Origin: Fibrobacter sp. UBA4297
GTDB taxonomy: Bacteria > Fibrobacterota > Fibrobacteria > Fibrobacterales > Fibrobacteraceae
Assembly (NCBI RefSeq): GCF_002394865.1
Contig: NZ_DGUZ01000009.1
Location: 139,954-203,953 of the forward strand
Reading direction: 5' to 3'
Length of the DNA: 64,000 bases
Made by a program: the position numbers and the translations under genes. The notes below the pieces were generated by a model, which was not told where the DNA came from, searched no databases, and saw nothing but the letters and a program-made list of their open reading frames with translations. Below, one piece after another: positions 15,799-24,734 of the stretch (positions within the stretch are counted from its first letter, which is position 1; each line of letters opens with the position of its first letter).

Positions 15799-16401
15799 AT
15801 GGCAGAAGATTTGCAAGCCCTTATGGAACGCATCCAGAAGGATGCTGTCGAAAAGGCAGAACTCGCAGCAGCAGATATTATTTCTAAGGCAAAGGACAAG
15901 GCAGCTGAAATTGTCAAAGCCGCCGAAGACGAAGCCAAAGCAAAACTCGAAAACGCCGACAAGGAAGCACAAGCATTTACAGAACGCAGCGAACGCACTT
16001 TGGAACAGTCCGCTCGCGATTTGCTCCTCTCGGTGGGCAAGAACCTCGAAAAGATGATTCTTGATCTTCTCAGCCTCCAGATTGACAAGTCTCTCGATGA
16101 ATCTACCGTGAAGAACATGCTCCTTACGGTTGCAAAGAGCTACACCTCCGACATCGAAATTAACTTCTCCGAAGCTGATGCCAAGGCTCTCACGGGCTTT
16201 GTGATGGGCGAGTTTGCAAAGCAGCTCAAGGCTGGCGTCAAGGTCGAAAGCGACAAGGGCGTCAAGTTCGGCTTCCGCGTCAAACTCGACGGCGGCAAGG
16301 TCAGCCACGAATTTACAGAACAGGCAATGGCGGAATCTCTTTCTGCCTTGCTCAGACCGCAACTTGCAAAGATTGTAAACAAGGCCGCCCAGGGCAAATA
16401 A
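15799..16401 (+). CDS. V/A-type ATPase subunit E
   Basis: Subunit E forms the peripheral stalk that links the catalytic head to the membrane stator. The 200-residue protein begins with a long Ala/Lys/Glu-rich helix (about 1-75, MAEDLQALMERIQKDAVEKAEL) and ends in a small globular domain, the usual E architecture. GGAG lies eight bases before the ATG. First gene of the eight-gene operon reaching 23.5 kb. The assignment rests on shape and position as much as on sequence. Confidence 0.85.
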   Translation: MAEDLQALMERIQKDAVEKAELAAADIISKAKDKAAEIVKAAEDEAKAKLENADKEAQAFTERSERTLEQSARDLLLSVGKNLEKMILDLLSLQIDKSLDESTVKNMLLTVAKSYTSDIEINFSEADAKALTGFVMGEFAKQLKAGVKVESDKGVKFGFRVKLDGGKVSHEFTEQAMAESLSALLRPQLAKIVNKAAQGK

Positions 16402-16410
16402 GGCGGTCCA

Positions 16411-16947
16411 ATGAGCAGTCCAGCATATTTGATGGCATCGCTTCCGATGCTAGAACTGGGCGACGTTCCGCCCCTTAGCATGGCCGAGTTCCGTGGCCGT
16501 TGCGAAGGTGTGCTGGATGCCCCAGAACTCGAAGCGCTCGACGCCCTTTTGGCGGGCGAAGAGTGCGATGATGAATTTGTTAGGGAATACCAGTCCCGCG
16601 AAACCCAGATGAGAAACGTTTCAGGTAGGCTCCGCGCCCAGGCGTGGGGCCCTGAAGTGCGTTTTGCGGAACGTTCATTCTCTGGTTATGACGTCACCTT
16701 TGCGAAGATGATCCAGGACGCGTTCATGAAGTCGAATCCGCTTGAAAAGGAACAGGATATCGACCGCGCCCGTTTTTGGCTTGTGGATAGCCTTGCCGGT
16801 GTAGGCGAGGGGACCATCAAGCACGTCTACGCCTATGCGATTAAGCTTAGAATCTGCGAGCGTTGGGCTCGCTTGAACGATATCGCAGGCGACAAGGCCG
16901 TCATCAATATTATTAATGAAAACGATCCTGCGTACAGGCAGGAATGA
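16411..16947 (+). CDS. DUF2764-like V/A-ATPase operon protein
   Basis: The 178-residue soluble protein (MSSPAYLMASLPMLELGD) lies between subunits E and A, the position where Bacteroides- and spirochaete-type V/A-ATPase operons carry a DUF2764 protein. In those operons no subunit C gene is present, so it may replace C as the link between rotor and membrane part; that is inference. It is mostly helical with charged segments (LARLNDIAGDKAVINIINEND near the end). It overlaps the first in-frame codon of the next frame by four bases. Confidence 0.75.
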   Translation: MSSPAYLMASLPMLELGDVPPLSMAEFRGRCEGVLDAPELEALDALLAGEECDDEFVREYQSRETQMRNVSGRLRAQAWGPEVRFAERSFSGYDVTFAKMIQDAFMKSNPLEKEQDIDRARFWLVDSLAGVGEGTIKHVYAYAIKLRICERWARLNDIAGDKAVINIINENDPAYRQE

Positions 16948-16964
16948 GTGGAGGTCCATTTTCA

Positions 16965-18722
16965 ATGGCTAGTATCGGAAAAATAACCGGCGTGAACGGA
17001 AACCTGATTCGTGTCAAGTTTGAAAGCGCCGTTTCCCAGAACGAAGTGGCTTATGCAAAGCTCATTTCGAAGAACGAAGCAGGTAAGACAGAAATCATCC
17101 CCCTTAAGAGCGAAGTGATTCGTATCCGTGGTGATTACGCTGAACTCCAGGTGTTCGAAGATACGACTGGCCTCAAGGCTGGCGACGAAGTCGAATTTAC
17201 GGGTGAACTCCTTTCTGTTGAACTTGGTCCGGGTCTCCTTACTCAAGTTTTTGATGGCCTTCAGAACCCGCTGCCGAAGCTCGCTGACGAATGCGGCTTC
17301 TTCCTCCAGCGCGGTAAGTACTTGAAGGCTCTCCCGCGTGACAAGAAGTGGGCTTTTACTCCGGTCGCTAAGGCTGGCGATGTTGTTGTCGCTGGTGATA
17401 CGCTCGGTACGGTTCCGGAAGGTGTTTTCTCGCACCGCATCATGGTGCCGTTCAAGCTCCTTGGCAAGTGGACTGTAGATTACATTACGACTGCCGGTGA
17501 CCGCGTTGTCGAAGATGTTGTCGCAAAGCTCAAGAACGATAAGGGCGAATCTGTTGATGTGACGATGGTGCAGACCTGGCCGGTGAAGATGCCGATCAAG
17601 GCTTACGAAGAACGCTTGCGCCCCTCCAAGCCGCTCACTATGCAGCAGCGCATTATCGATACGTTCTTCCCTGTGATGCAGGGCGGTACGTTCTGTACGC
17701 CGGGCCCGTTCGGTGCCGGTAAGACCGTGCTCCAGCAGCTTATGAGCCGTTATGCCGACGTGGACATCGTGATTTTGGCCGCTTGCGGTGAACGTGCTGG
17801 TGAAGTGGTGGAAACCCTTCGTGAATTCCCGGAATTGATTGATCCGCGTACGGGCAAGTCCTTGATGGAACGTACGCTGATTATTTGTAACACGTCTTCG
17901 ATGCCGGTGGCTGCTCGTGAAGCTTCTGTTTATACCGGCGTGACGCTCGCTGAATACTACCGTCAGATGGGCCTCAACGTGCTCCTCCTCGCAGACTCTA
18001 CTTCTCGTTGGGCTCAGGCTCTCCGTGAAATGAGTGGTCGTTTGGAAGAAATTCCGGGCGAAGAAGCATTCCCGGCTTACCTCGAATCTGTGATCGCATC
18101 TTTCTACGAACGCGGTGGCGTTGTCCGCCTCAAGGACGGTTCGACCGGCTCCGTGACAATTTGCGGTTCCGTGTCTCCGGCAGGTGGTAACTTCGAAGAA
18201 CCGGTGACCCAGGCTACCCTTAAGGTGGTGGGCGCATTCCTCGGCCTTTCCCGTGAACGTTCTGACCAGCGCCGCTTCCCGGCAATCCATCCGCTCGATT
18301 CCTGGTCCAAGTACGAAGGCATTATCGATTCCAAGAAGGTTGCCGAAGCCCGTTCCATTCTCGCTAACGGCGTGGATGTGAACAACATGATGAAGGTCGT
18401 GGGCGAAGAAGGTACTTCCATCGAAGACTTTATCGTTTATTTGAAATCCGAATACTTGGATGCAGTTTATCTGCAGCAGGACGCTTATAATGAAATCGAC
18501 GCCGCTTGCTCTGCAGACCGTCAGAAGTACGTGTTCGATAAAATTTATACCATCCTTAAGACTCCGATGACATTTGCCGAAAAGGATGTTGCTCGTACGT
18601 TCTTCCTCAAGCTCACGCAGGCGACCAAGGACTGGAACCGCGTGGCATTTGACAGCCAGGAATTCAAGGATCTCGAATCCAGTATTTTTGCTTCCGTAAA
18701 GGAGGTTTCTCTCAATGCATAA
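16965..18722 (+). CDS. atpA: V/A-type ATPase catalytic subunit A
   Basis: The catalytic subunit of the rotary ATPase. I use the ATG at 16965, preceded by GGAGGT at nine bases, rather than the ATG seven codons earlier. The 585-residue protein shows the Walker A loop GPFGAGKTVLQQ (about residues 247-258), the A-subunit-specific non-homologous insertion before it, the catalytic glutamate region (ACGERAGEVVETLREFPEL) and the Walker B-like LLLADSTSRWAQALREMSGRLEEIPGEEA. It ends eight bases past the start of subunit B. Strong identification. Confidence 0.97.
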   Translation: MASIGKITGVNGNLIRVKFESAVSQNEVAYAKLISKNEAGKTEIIPLKSEVIRIRGDYAELQVFEDTTGLKAGDEVEFTGELLSVELGPGLLTQVFDGLQNPLPKLADECGFFLQRGKYLKALPRDKKWAFTPVAKAGDVVVAGDTLGTVPEGVFSHRIMVPFKLLGKWTVDYITTAGDRVVEDVVAKLKNDKGESVDVTMVQTWPVKMPIKAYEERLRPSKPLTMQQRIIDTFFPVMQGGTFCTPGPFGAGKTVLQQLMSRYADVDIVILAACGERAGEVVETLREFPELIDPRTGKSLMERTLIICNTSSMPVAAREASVYTGVTLAEYYRQMGLNVLLLADSTSRWAQALREMSGRLEEIPGEEAFPAYLESVIASFYERGGVVRLKDGSTGSVTICGSVSPAGGNFEEPVTQATLKVVGAFLGLSRERSDQRRFPAIHPLDSWSKYEGIIDSKKVAEARSILANGVDVNNMMKVVGEEGTSIEDFIVYLKSEYLDAVYLQQDAYNEIDAACSADRQKYVFDKIYTILKTPMTFAEKDVARTFFLKLTQATKDWNRVAFDSQEFKDLESSIFASVKEVSLNA

Positions 18723-20016
18723 TGTTACTTACCATCGTATTGAACGCATTGCCGGTTCTGTGATTACTTTGAGAGCCGAAGGCGTTGCAAACCAAGAACT
18801 CGCTCAGGTTACAAGTTCGTTCGGTACATCTCTTGCCCGCGTGATCCGCATTGACGGTGATCTTGTGGACTTGCAGGTTTTTGCGGGTGCCCGTGGTATT
18901 TCTACGGATTCCGAAGTGCGATTCCTTGGTGAACCGATGAAGGTCCCGTACAGCGAAGCTTTGCTTGGCCGCGTGTTTAACGGTGCCGGCAAGCCGCGCG
19001 ATAACGGCCCGGAAGTCGATGGCGAACGCATCACGATTGGTGGCCCCTCCGTAAACCCAGCTAAGCGTATCATCCCGAAGACGATGGTGCGTACGGGTAT
19101 CCCGATGATTGATGTGTTCAACACGCTCGTCGTTTCGCAGAAGCTCCCGATTTTCTCGATTGCAGGTGAACCCTACAACGAACTTTTGGCACGTATCGCC
19201 TTGCAGGCTGAAGTCGACGTGATTATCCTCGGCGGCATGGGCCTCAAGCACGATGACTACCTCTATCTCAAGGATTACCTCGAAAAGAACGGTGCACTTA
19301 GCCGTACGGTGATGTTCATGCACACTGCATCTGACCCGATTGTGGAATGCTTGCTCGTTCCGGATGCATCTTTGGCTGTTGCTGAAAAGTTTGCAACCGA
19401 AGGCAAGAACGTGCTCGTGCTCCTCACGGACATGACGAACTTCGCCGACGCCATGAAGGAAATCGCTATTACGATGGAACAGATTCCGTCTAACCGAGGT
19501 TATCCTGGCGACCTTTACTCTCAGCTCGCAAGCCGTTACGAAAAGGCTGTGGACTTTAGCGATGCTGGTTCTATCACGATTTTGGCTGTGACCACCATGC
19601 CGGGCGACGACGTGACGCACCCGGTTCCGGACAACACGGGTTACATTACCGAAGGTCAGTTCTACTTGCGCAAGGGCCGTATCGAACCGTTTGGTTCTTT
19701 GAGCCGCTTGAAGCAGCAGGTGAACGGCAAGACCCGTAGTGACCACCGTACCATCATGAACACCATGATTCAGCTGTACGCCAGCTACAAGGAAACCTTG
19801 GAAAAGCAATCCATGGGCTTCAACATGAGCAACTGGGACCAGAAGCTGTTGAAGTACGGCGTACGCTTCGAAAAGGAAATGATGGACCTTTCTGTGAACA
19901 TCCCTCTTGAAAAGGCTTTGGATCTCGGATGGGAAATCCTCGCCGATTGCTTCACTCCTGAAGAAACCGGTATCCCCACCAAGATGATCAATCAGTACTG
20001 GCCGAAGAAGTGGTAA
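18715..20016 (+). CDS. atpB: V/A-type ATPase regulatory subunit B
   Basis: B is the non-catalytic nucleotide-binding partner of A in the A3B3 head. The 433-residue protein lacks a Walker A lysine loop (FSIAGEPYNELLARI in its place), as expected, and retains LLTDMTNFADAMKEIAITMEQIPSNRGYPGDLYSQLASRYE. The start overlaps the end of A by eight bases and has AAGGAGGT upstream inside A, so translation is coupled. Normal length. Confidence 0.96.
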   Translation: MHNVTYHRIERIAGSVITLRAEGVANQELAQVTSSFGTSLARVIRIDGDLVDLQVFAGARGISTDSEVRFLGEPMKVPYSEALLGRVFNGAGKPRDNGPEVDGERITIGGPSVNPAKRIIPKTMVRTGIPMIDVFNTLVVSQKLPIFSIAGEPYNELLARIALQAEVDVIILGGMGLKHDDYLYLKDYLEKNGALSRTVMFMHTASDPIVECLLVPDASLAVAEKFATEGKNVLVLLTDMTNFADAMKEIAITMEQIPSNRGYPGDLYSQLASRYEKAVDFSDAGSITILAVTTMPGDDVTHPVPDNTGYITEGQFYLRKGRIEPFGSLSRLKQQVNGKTRSDHRTIMNTMIQLYASYKETLEKQSMGFNMSNWDQKLLKYGVRFEKEMMDLSVNIPLEKALDLGWEILADCFTPEETGIPTKMINQYWPKKW

Positions 20017-20017
20017 T

Positions 20018-20650
20018 ATGGCTAAGGTCAAGTTAACTAAAAACGCCCTCAAGGCGGAACGTGACGCACTGAAGCGCTTCCAGCGCTATCTGCCGACGTT
20101 GCTTTTGAAAAAGCAGCAGTTGCAGATGGAAATGCGTACGCTCCAGGAGAAGGTGATGGCGAAACGCGAAGAAGAGGATAAGCTCCGCAAGAGCATGGCT
20201 TCGTGGATTTCGCTTTTTGCCGAACCCATTGAGTGGAAAAAGTATCTCTCGGTGAAGAGTGTCGAACAGGGCGAGGGTAACATTGCCGGCGTGAAGATTC
20301 CGACGTTTAGCGGCGTGGAATTCAACGTGAACATTCCGGACTTCTTTACGACTCCGGTGTGGCTCGACGATGGTATCCGCAGCTTACAGGGTTTGATTTC
20401 TTTGCGCCTGGAACGTCGCGTGCTCGAGCGTCAGTACGAACTTTTGTCTAAAGAATTGCGTACCACGAGCCAGCGTGTGAACCTGTTCGAAAAGGTGAAG
20501 ATTCCCGAGTCTAAGGATAACATCCGCAAAATCAATATCTTCTTGGGCGACCAGCAGACAAGCGGTGTGGCCCGTAGTAAGCTTGCAAAGGGCAAGGCTA
20601 CGGCTAAGGCGCTTGCACTTGACGCTCAGAGTAAGGAGGTTGCCGCATGA
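20018..20650 (+). CDS. atpD: V/A-type ATPase subunit D (central stalk)
   Basis: Subunit D is the central rotor shaft. The 210-residue protein is predominantly two long helices (about 10-75 and 120-165) around a short middle part, with the hallmark N-terminal AKVKLTKNALKAERDALKRFQRYLPTLLLKKQQL region. It starts one base after the B stop and overlaps subunit I as ATGA. No gene for subunit F, its usual partner in the shaft, is found in the operon. Confidence 0.93.
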   Translation: MAKVKLTKNALKAERDALKRFQRYLPTLLLKKQQLQMEMRTLQEKVMAKREEEDKLRKSMASWISLFAEPIEWKKYLSVKSVEQGEGNIAGVKIPTFSGVEFNVNIPDFFTTPVWLDDGIRSLQGLISLRLERRVLERQYELLSKELRTTSQRVNLFEKVKIPESKDNIRKINIFLGDQQTSGVARSKLAKGKATAKALALDAQSKEVAA

Positions 20651-22578
20651 TTACTCCTATGAAGAAGGTGACCATTCTTACGCTTGCAAGCCATAAGGAA
20701 GAAACCCTTAAGGCTCTGCGCGAAATGGAAATTATCCATTTGACTCCGCTCCAGAATGCCGTAGGTGCATCTGTGAACGGTGCAAAGGGTGCTGTGGCCC
20801 GTGTGCAGAAGGCTATGGAAGTCGTTCCGGATAAGCTTCGCAAGGGTGTGACGCCTGCAGCGAAAGGTGCAAGCGGTGTAACGCTCGTCGAAGAAATCCA
20901 GACGCTCATTTCGGACAAGAAAAATGCCGAAATCCAGCTGGAACAAGCCAAGGAAGAACTTGAAAAGCTCCACGCTTTTGGAAATCTCGATCCGCGCACG
21001 GTCAAGGAACTTGCCGCAAAGGGCATTTTTGTTCGCCTTTATCTCGTCGATCTTTCTAAGGAACCTTTTGAAGTCGAAGGCGATAACGCTTACAAGCATG
21101 TCTTTGGCAAGGATGAAAATGGCACGTACATTGCCGTGTTCACGAAGGGCGATGCTCCTGCATCTGTGAAGGGTGCGTTTACGGAACTCGCCATGCCTCT
21201 CAAGTCGCTCGAAGAATATCGAATGATTGAAGAGGAATCGAACACGACGATTTCTGCTGTGGATGAACGCTTTGCCCAGCTTGCTTCTGTGAAGGACGAT
21301 CTTGAAGACCGCCTTTTGGAAGTGACGGACCGTTACAATCTCGTGGAAGCTTCTGCAAGCATGCTCCAGAACAAGGGCCTTGCAGCACTTCAGGGATTCT
21401 GCCCGGAACCGCGCGTTGCTGAAATCCGTGCGGCAGCGAAGGCAAACGGCTGGGGCATCCGTGTTGAAGATCCGACGGACGAAGATAGCGTCCCGACGCT
21501 TCTCGGCTACAACAAGCTTTCACGCCCGATGCAGTGCCTCTATGACATTATTGGCATCTCGCCGGGCTACAACGAAGTTGACGTGAGCTCTGTGTTCCTC
21601 TGCTTCTTTAGCATTTTCTTTGCGATGATCGTGGGCGATATGGCGTACGGCCTGTTGTTCCTCGGCATCGCCCTCTATGCGAGAGCGAAAATGCCGAAGG
21701 CAAGCAGTGCTGGATTCCACTTTGTGTATTTGATGAGCTGGGCGACTATCATCTGGGGCGCCATCAATGCAAATTTCCTCGGGCTTACGCCGGAACTTGC
21801 AGGGTGGAGCTACTATCTCGATATCGCTAACTACAACTTTATCCCGGAAGGCGTGCGTAACGTGCTCTACTGGATTCGCAGCTCTGCTCCGACGGATCCG
21901 ACGCGCTTCGAAGCATACAAGCAGTTCTGCGAGATGTTTACATTCTTGCCGGAAAGCTTTGTGCCGAAGGCCGCAGGGGCATCCCAGATGCAGCATATCC
22001 AGCTGTTCTGTTTCTGCATTGCCGTTGTGCACTTGAGCATTGCTCATGCGTGGAACGTTGTTGTGCGTATCAAGCGCAAGTCTTCGACGTTCATGGCGCA
22101 GGTGGGCTGGCTCATGGGTGCTTGGGTCATGTTCTTCCTTGCATGCAACATGGTGCTTGGAATCGACATGCCGAAGTTCGTCATCCCGATGTTCATCGTG
22201 GAAGTCGTGCTTCTCGTGCTCTTTACGGTGCCGCCTAGCCGCCTCAAACAGGACTTCATCAGCATCCCGATGCTCGTGCTCGACATCGTGAACAGCTTTA
22301 CCGACGTCATCAGCTATATCCGTCTCTTTGCTGTGGGTATGTCTGGTGCCGCAATCGCCGAAGCGTTCAATGGAATGCTCTCGCCGCTGTTTGGCTCTGC
22401 CGTGGGTGTTGCCGGTGCAGCTCTAGTTCTTTTGGGCGTTCATTGCTTGAACATTGCACTTGCCGTGATGGGCGTTGCAGTGCATGCCGTACGTCTTAAC
22501 ACACTCGAATTTTCAAATGGACTTGGTCTTGAATGGAGCGGATTTGCATTCAGCCCCTTCGCCAAGCAAAAAAATTAA
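20647..22578 (+). CDS. atpI: V/A-type ATPase membrane subunit I (a-type)
   Basis: Subunit I carries the ion half-channels against which the K ring rotates. The 643-residue protein has a soluble, coiled-coil N-terminal half (to about 310) and a membrane C-terminal half with about seven or eight hydrophobic segments starting near VDVSSVFLCFFSIFFAMIVGD. The conserved segment DVISYIRLFAVGMSGAAIAEAFN includes the key arginine. A strong Shine-Dalgarno (AAGGAGG) precedes the ATG, which overlaps the D stop. Normal length for the family. Confidence 0.95.
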   Translation: MITPMKKVTILTLASHKEETLKALREMEIIHLTPLQNAVGASVNGAKGAVARVQKAMEVVPDKLRKGVTPAAKGASGVTLVEEIQTLISDKKNAEIQLEQAKEELEKLHAFGNLDPRTVKELAAKGIFVRLYLVDLSKEPFEVEGDNAYKHVFGKDENGTYIAVFTKGDAPASVKGAFTELAMPLKSLEEYRMIEEESNTTISAVDERFAQLASVKDDLEDRLLEVTDRYNLVEASASMLQNKGLAALQGFCPEPRVAEIRAAAKANGWGIRVEDPTDEDSVPTLLGYNKLSRPMQCLYDIIGISPGYNEVDVSSVFLCFFSIFFAMIVGDMAYGLLFLGIALYARAKMPKASSAGFHFVYLMSWATIIWGAINANFLGLTPELAGWSYYLDIANYNFIPEGVRNVLYWIRSSAPTDPTRFEAYKQFCEMFTFLPESFVPKAAGASQMQHIQLFCFCIAVVHLSIAHAWNVVVRIKRKSSTFMAQVGWLMGAWVMFFLACNMVLGIDMPKFVIPMFIVEVVLLVLFTVPPSRLKQDFISIPMLVLDIVNSFTDVISYIRLFAVGMSGAAIAEAFNGMLSPLFGSAVGVAGAALVLLGVHCLNIALAVMGVAVHAVRLNTLEFSNGLGLEWSGFAFSPFAKQKN

Positions 22579-22617
22579 ACCAAGGGTTAAATCCCGCTAC
22601 TTAATGAGGATAATATA

Positions 22618-23073
22618 ATGGAACCGAATACAATGGTTACTCTCGCTAAAATGGGTGCTGCTGCCGCTCTCGGCATTTCGGCAATGGGCTCCGCCCTTGG
22701 TTGCGGAACGGCTGGTATGTCTGCTATCACGATGTGGAAGAAGGCTTATGCTCAGGGTAAGTCCGCTCTCTTCACGCTTCTCGTGTTCGTCGGTGCTCCG
22801 ATTTCCCAGACGATTTACGGCATGTTGCTCATGAACTTCATCTTGAGCAAGGCTGCTGAACAGGGCTTTACGAACTGGGGCGGCTGCCTCGGTGCTGGTA
22901 TCTTCGGTGGCCTCGGCATGATGGCTTCTGCTTGGTACCAGGGCAAGTCTGCTGCAGTGGCTTGCGATGCTCTCGGTGAAACCGGCAAGGGCATGGTGAA
23001 CTACTTGATGGTTCTCGGTATCGTCGAAACTGTCGCTTTGTTCGTGCTCGTGTTCTCCATGATGGTGCTTTAA
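22618..23073 (+). CDS. V/A-type ATPase proteolipid subunit K (copy 1)
   Basis: K subunits form the rotating membrane ring. The 151-residue protein has four membrane helices in two hairpins, the fused form. Ion-site residues expected from the Enterococcus Na+ enzyme are all recognisable: SQ in GAPISQTIYG (helix 2), Q in AWYQGKSAA (helix 3) and the essential glutamate in LGIVETVALF (helix 4). Ser replaces the usual Thr. GAGGAT precedes the ATG. The pattern suggests Na+ binding; this is inference from ligand residues. Confidence 0.92.
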   Translation: MEPNTMVTLAKMGAAAALGISAMGSALGCGTAGMSAITMWKKAYAQGKSALFTLLVFVGAPISQTIYGMLLMNFILSKAAEQGFTNWGGCLGAGIFGGLGMMASAWYQGKSAAVACDALGETGKGMVNYLMVLGIVETVALFVLVFSMMVL

Positions 23074-23091
23074 TCGAAAGAGGTTGCACTT

Positions 23092-23547
23092 ATGGATCAA
23101 TCACAACTTTTAACGCTCGCAAAGCTCGGTGCGGTGGCGGCTCTTGGCCTTGCCGCGGTGGGCTCTGCGCTGGGTTGCGGGACTGCCGGCATGGCGGCCA
23201 TCGGTGCCTGGAAAAAGGCGTATCTCAAGGGTAAGAACGCGCTCTTTACGCTGCTCATTTTTGTGGGTGCGCCGATTGCGCAGACGATTTACGGCATGCT
23301 CCTGATGATGTACATCTTGAACAAGTCGCAGGCAAATCCTGGCAACTGGGCAGCTTACCTCGGCGTAGGCATTTTCGGTGGCATTGGCATGATGGCTAGC
23401 GCTTGGTACGTGGGCAAGTCCGCAGCTGACGCTTGCAACGCTCTTGGCGAAACGGGCAAGGGCCTCGTGAACTACCTCATGGTGCTCGGTGTCGGCGAAA
23501 CCGTCGCGCTGTTCGTCATGGTGTTCTCGATGATGCTCGTGTCGTAA
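23092..23547 (+). CDS. V/A-type ATPase proteolipid subunit K (copy 2)
   Basis: A tandem paralogue of the previous gene, same length and clearly homologous throughout. It keeps the helix-4 glutamate (LGVGETVALF) but at predicted cation ligands has AQ in GAPIAQTIYG where copy 1 has SQ, and Val in AWYVGKSAA where copy 1 has Gln. AGAGG precedes the ATG. Two K subunits that differ at ligands could make a mixed ring or alternative rings. The operon terminator follows. Confidence 0.92.
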   Translation: MDQSQLLTLAKLGAVAALGLAAVGSALGCGTAGMAAIGAWKKAYLKGKNALFTLLIFVGAPIAQTIYGMLLMMYILNKSQANPGNWAAYLGVGIFGGIGMMASAWYVGKSAADACNALGETGKGLVNYLMVLGVGETVALFVMVFSMMLVS

Positions 23548-23581
23548 AAGTAATGGCGGGGCGGCGCCCCGCACATAGATG

Positions 23582-23605
23582 TCATTCCGGCCTCCGAGCC
23601 GGAAT
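23582..23605. repeat. Dispersed GTCATTCC...GGAAT hairpin repeat
   Basis: ATTCCGGC and GCCGGAAT pair around a short loop within GTCATTCCGGCC. Same family as the repeats at 13.7 kb and 33.75 kb. Confidence 0.6.
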
Positions 23606-23608
23606 CAC

Positions 23609-23641
23609 CAAAAAAAGATTGCTTAACGGCAGTCTTTTTTT
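23609..23641 (+). terminator. Intrinsic terminator of the V/A-ATPase operon
   Basis: An A-run and GATTGC pair with GCAGTC followed by seven T, with a small loop. It lies about 60 bases after the second K gene. Confidence 0.75.
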
Positions 23642-23711
23642 GTTGTAAATTGGAGCGCAAAATCGCTAATTTTATTTGTCATTTTCATATTTCTTTAAGT
23701 ATATTAAAAGC

Positions 23712-24734
23712 ATGCAAAACGATATTATTAAAATTTCTCCGAGTATTCATGAGTTCCTCTTGACTCATGGTTATACTGAAAACTTTACTGTGACTCCCAT
23801 TGCCGGTGCAGGCTCTGGAAGGCGTTATTTCCGTATCGCTAGCGATGAACGTAAAAGCGTCTTGCAGGTGAGTGCCGAAGTGAACGAAGATTTCAAGCAC
23901 TTTGTCGAGTATTCCAAGACATTCAGGGAATACGGCTTGCCGGTTCCGCGCGTTTATTGTGTTGACGAAAATGCGTGCCAGGTGTTGCAAGAAGACTTGG
24001 GCAAACGCAGCCTCTTGGACGAAGCTTTCCCGAATGGCTCAAAGGTCCTTTCGGGCAGTGCGCGTATTCTGTACCCGGAAGTGATTGATGCGCTTATCCA
24101 GTGGCAGAATGCAAGCCATCAGCTGTTTAGCCATCATACCGAAATTTGGCTCCGTCGTTTTGACTTTGCCGCCCTCAAGTGGGAATCCGATTACTTTACC
24201 GAGAATTACCTCAAGCTCCACAAGGGCATTACGGAAATTCCGGAATCAGTTCGCTATTTCTATTCACTCGTGGCCGTCTCCGTTGAAGCTCAGACGAAGG
24301 TCTTGATGCATCGCGATTTCCAGAGCCAGAACATCATGATCCGCCCGAATTCCGAAGTCGCATTTGTGGATTTCCAGGGCGCTCGTCGCGGTTCTATGTT
24401 CTATGATATTGCATCGCTCTTGTGGGACCCGTACGTGAGCTTGCCGCTCCCGATGATCAAGGACTTCTTTGAATATTGGCGCAGCCAGTACCGCGGTACA
24501 AGAATTTATACGAAGGACGATGCCTGGGATGGCTTTGTGCATGCCAGTTTGCAGCGCTTGATGCAGGCTCTTGGCGCATACTGTTTCCTCTCGAAGGTGA
24601 AAAAGATTGAAAAGTTCGAACAGTACATTGAACCGGGCAAGGCTCAGCTCCGTGTGCTGTTTGGCGAATTCAAGCAGATTGCCAAGGCTACAGACCCTGA
24701 AGTGTTCAAGTTCATGGATTGGGCGCTGCAGTAA
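23712..24734 (+). CDS. AmgK-like sugar kinase (aminoglycoside-phosphotransferase fold)
   Basis: I start at the ATG at 23712 (MQNDIIKISPSIHEF); 12 earlier codons in frame lack a ribosome site. The 340-residue protein shows the APH catalytic motif HRDFQSQNIMI (about residue 200) and the metal-binding VDFQGARRGSMFYDIASLLWDPYV, which is the pattern of AmgK, the anomeric kinase for N-acetylmuramate and N-acetylglucosamine in cell-wall recycling. No MurU partner is in the window. The next gene, a PTS EIIA-like protein, overlaps its stop by one base. Substrate is inferred. Confidence 0.75.
   Translation: MQNDIIKISPSIHEFLLTHGYTENFTVTPIAGAGSGRRYFRIASDERKSVLQVSAEVNEDFKHFVEYSKTFREYGLPVPRVYCVDENACQVLQEDLGKRSLLDEAFPNGSKVLSGSARILYPEVIDALIQWQNASHQLFSHHTEIWLRRFDFAALKWESDYFTENYLKLHKGITEIPESVRYFYSLVAVSVEAQTKVLMHRDFQSQNIMIRPNSEVAFVDFQGARRGSMFYDIASLLWDPYVSLPLPMIKDFFEYWRSQYRGTRIYTKDDAWDGFVHASLQRLMQALGAYCFLSKVKKIEKFEQYIEPGKAQLRVLFGEFKQIAKATDPEVFKFMDWALQ

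Noticed and set aside
21122..21138. Sigma-54-like TGGCACG-N4-TTGCC in the V/A-ATPase subunit I gene
   Set aside because: It lies inside a coding region with codon-constrained sequence, has no matching dyad or terminator, and the last base of the -12 box deviates.
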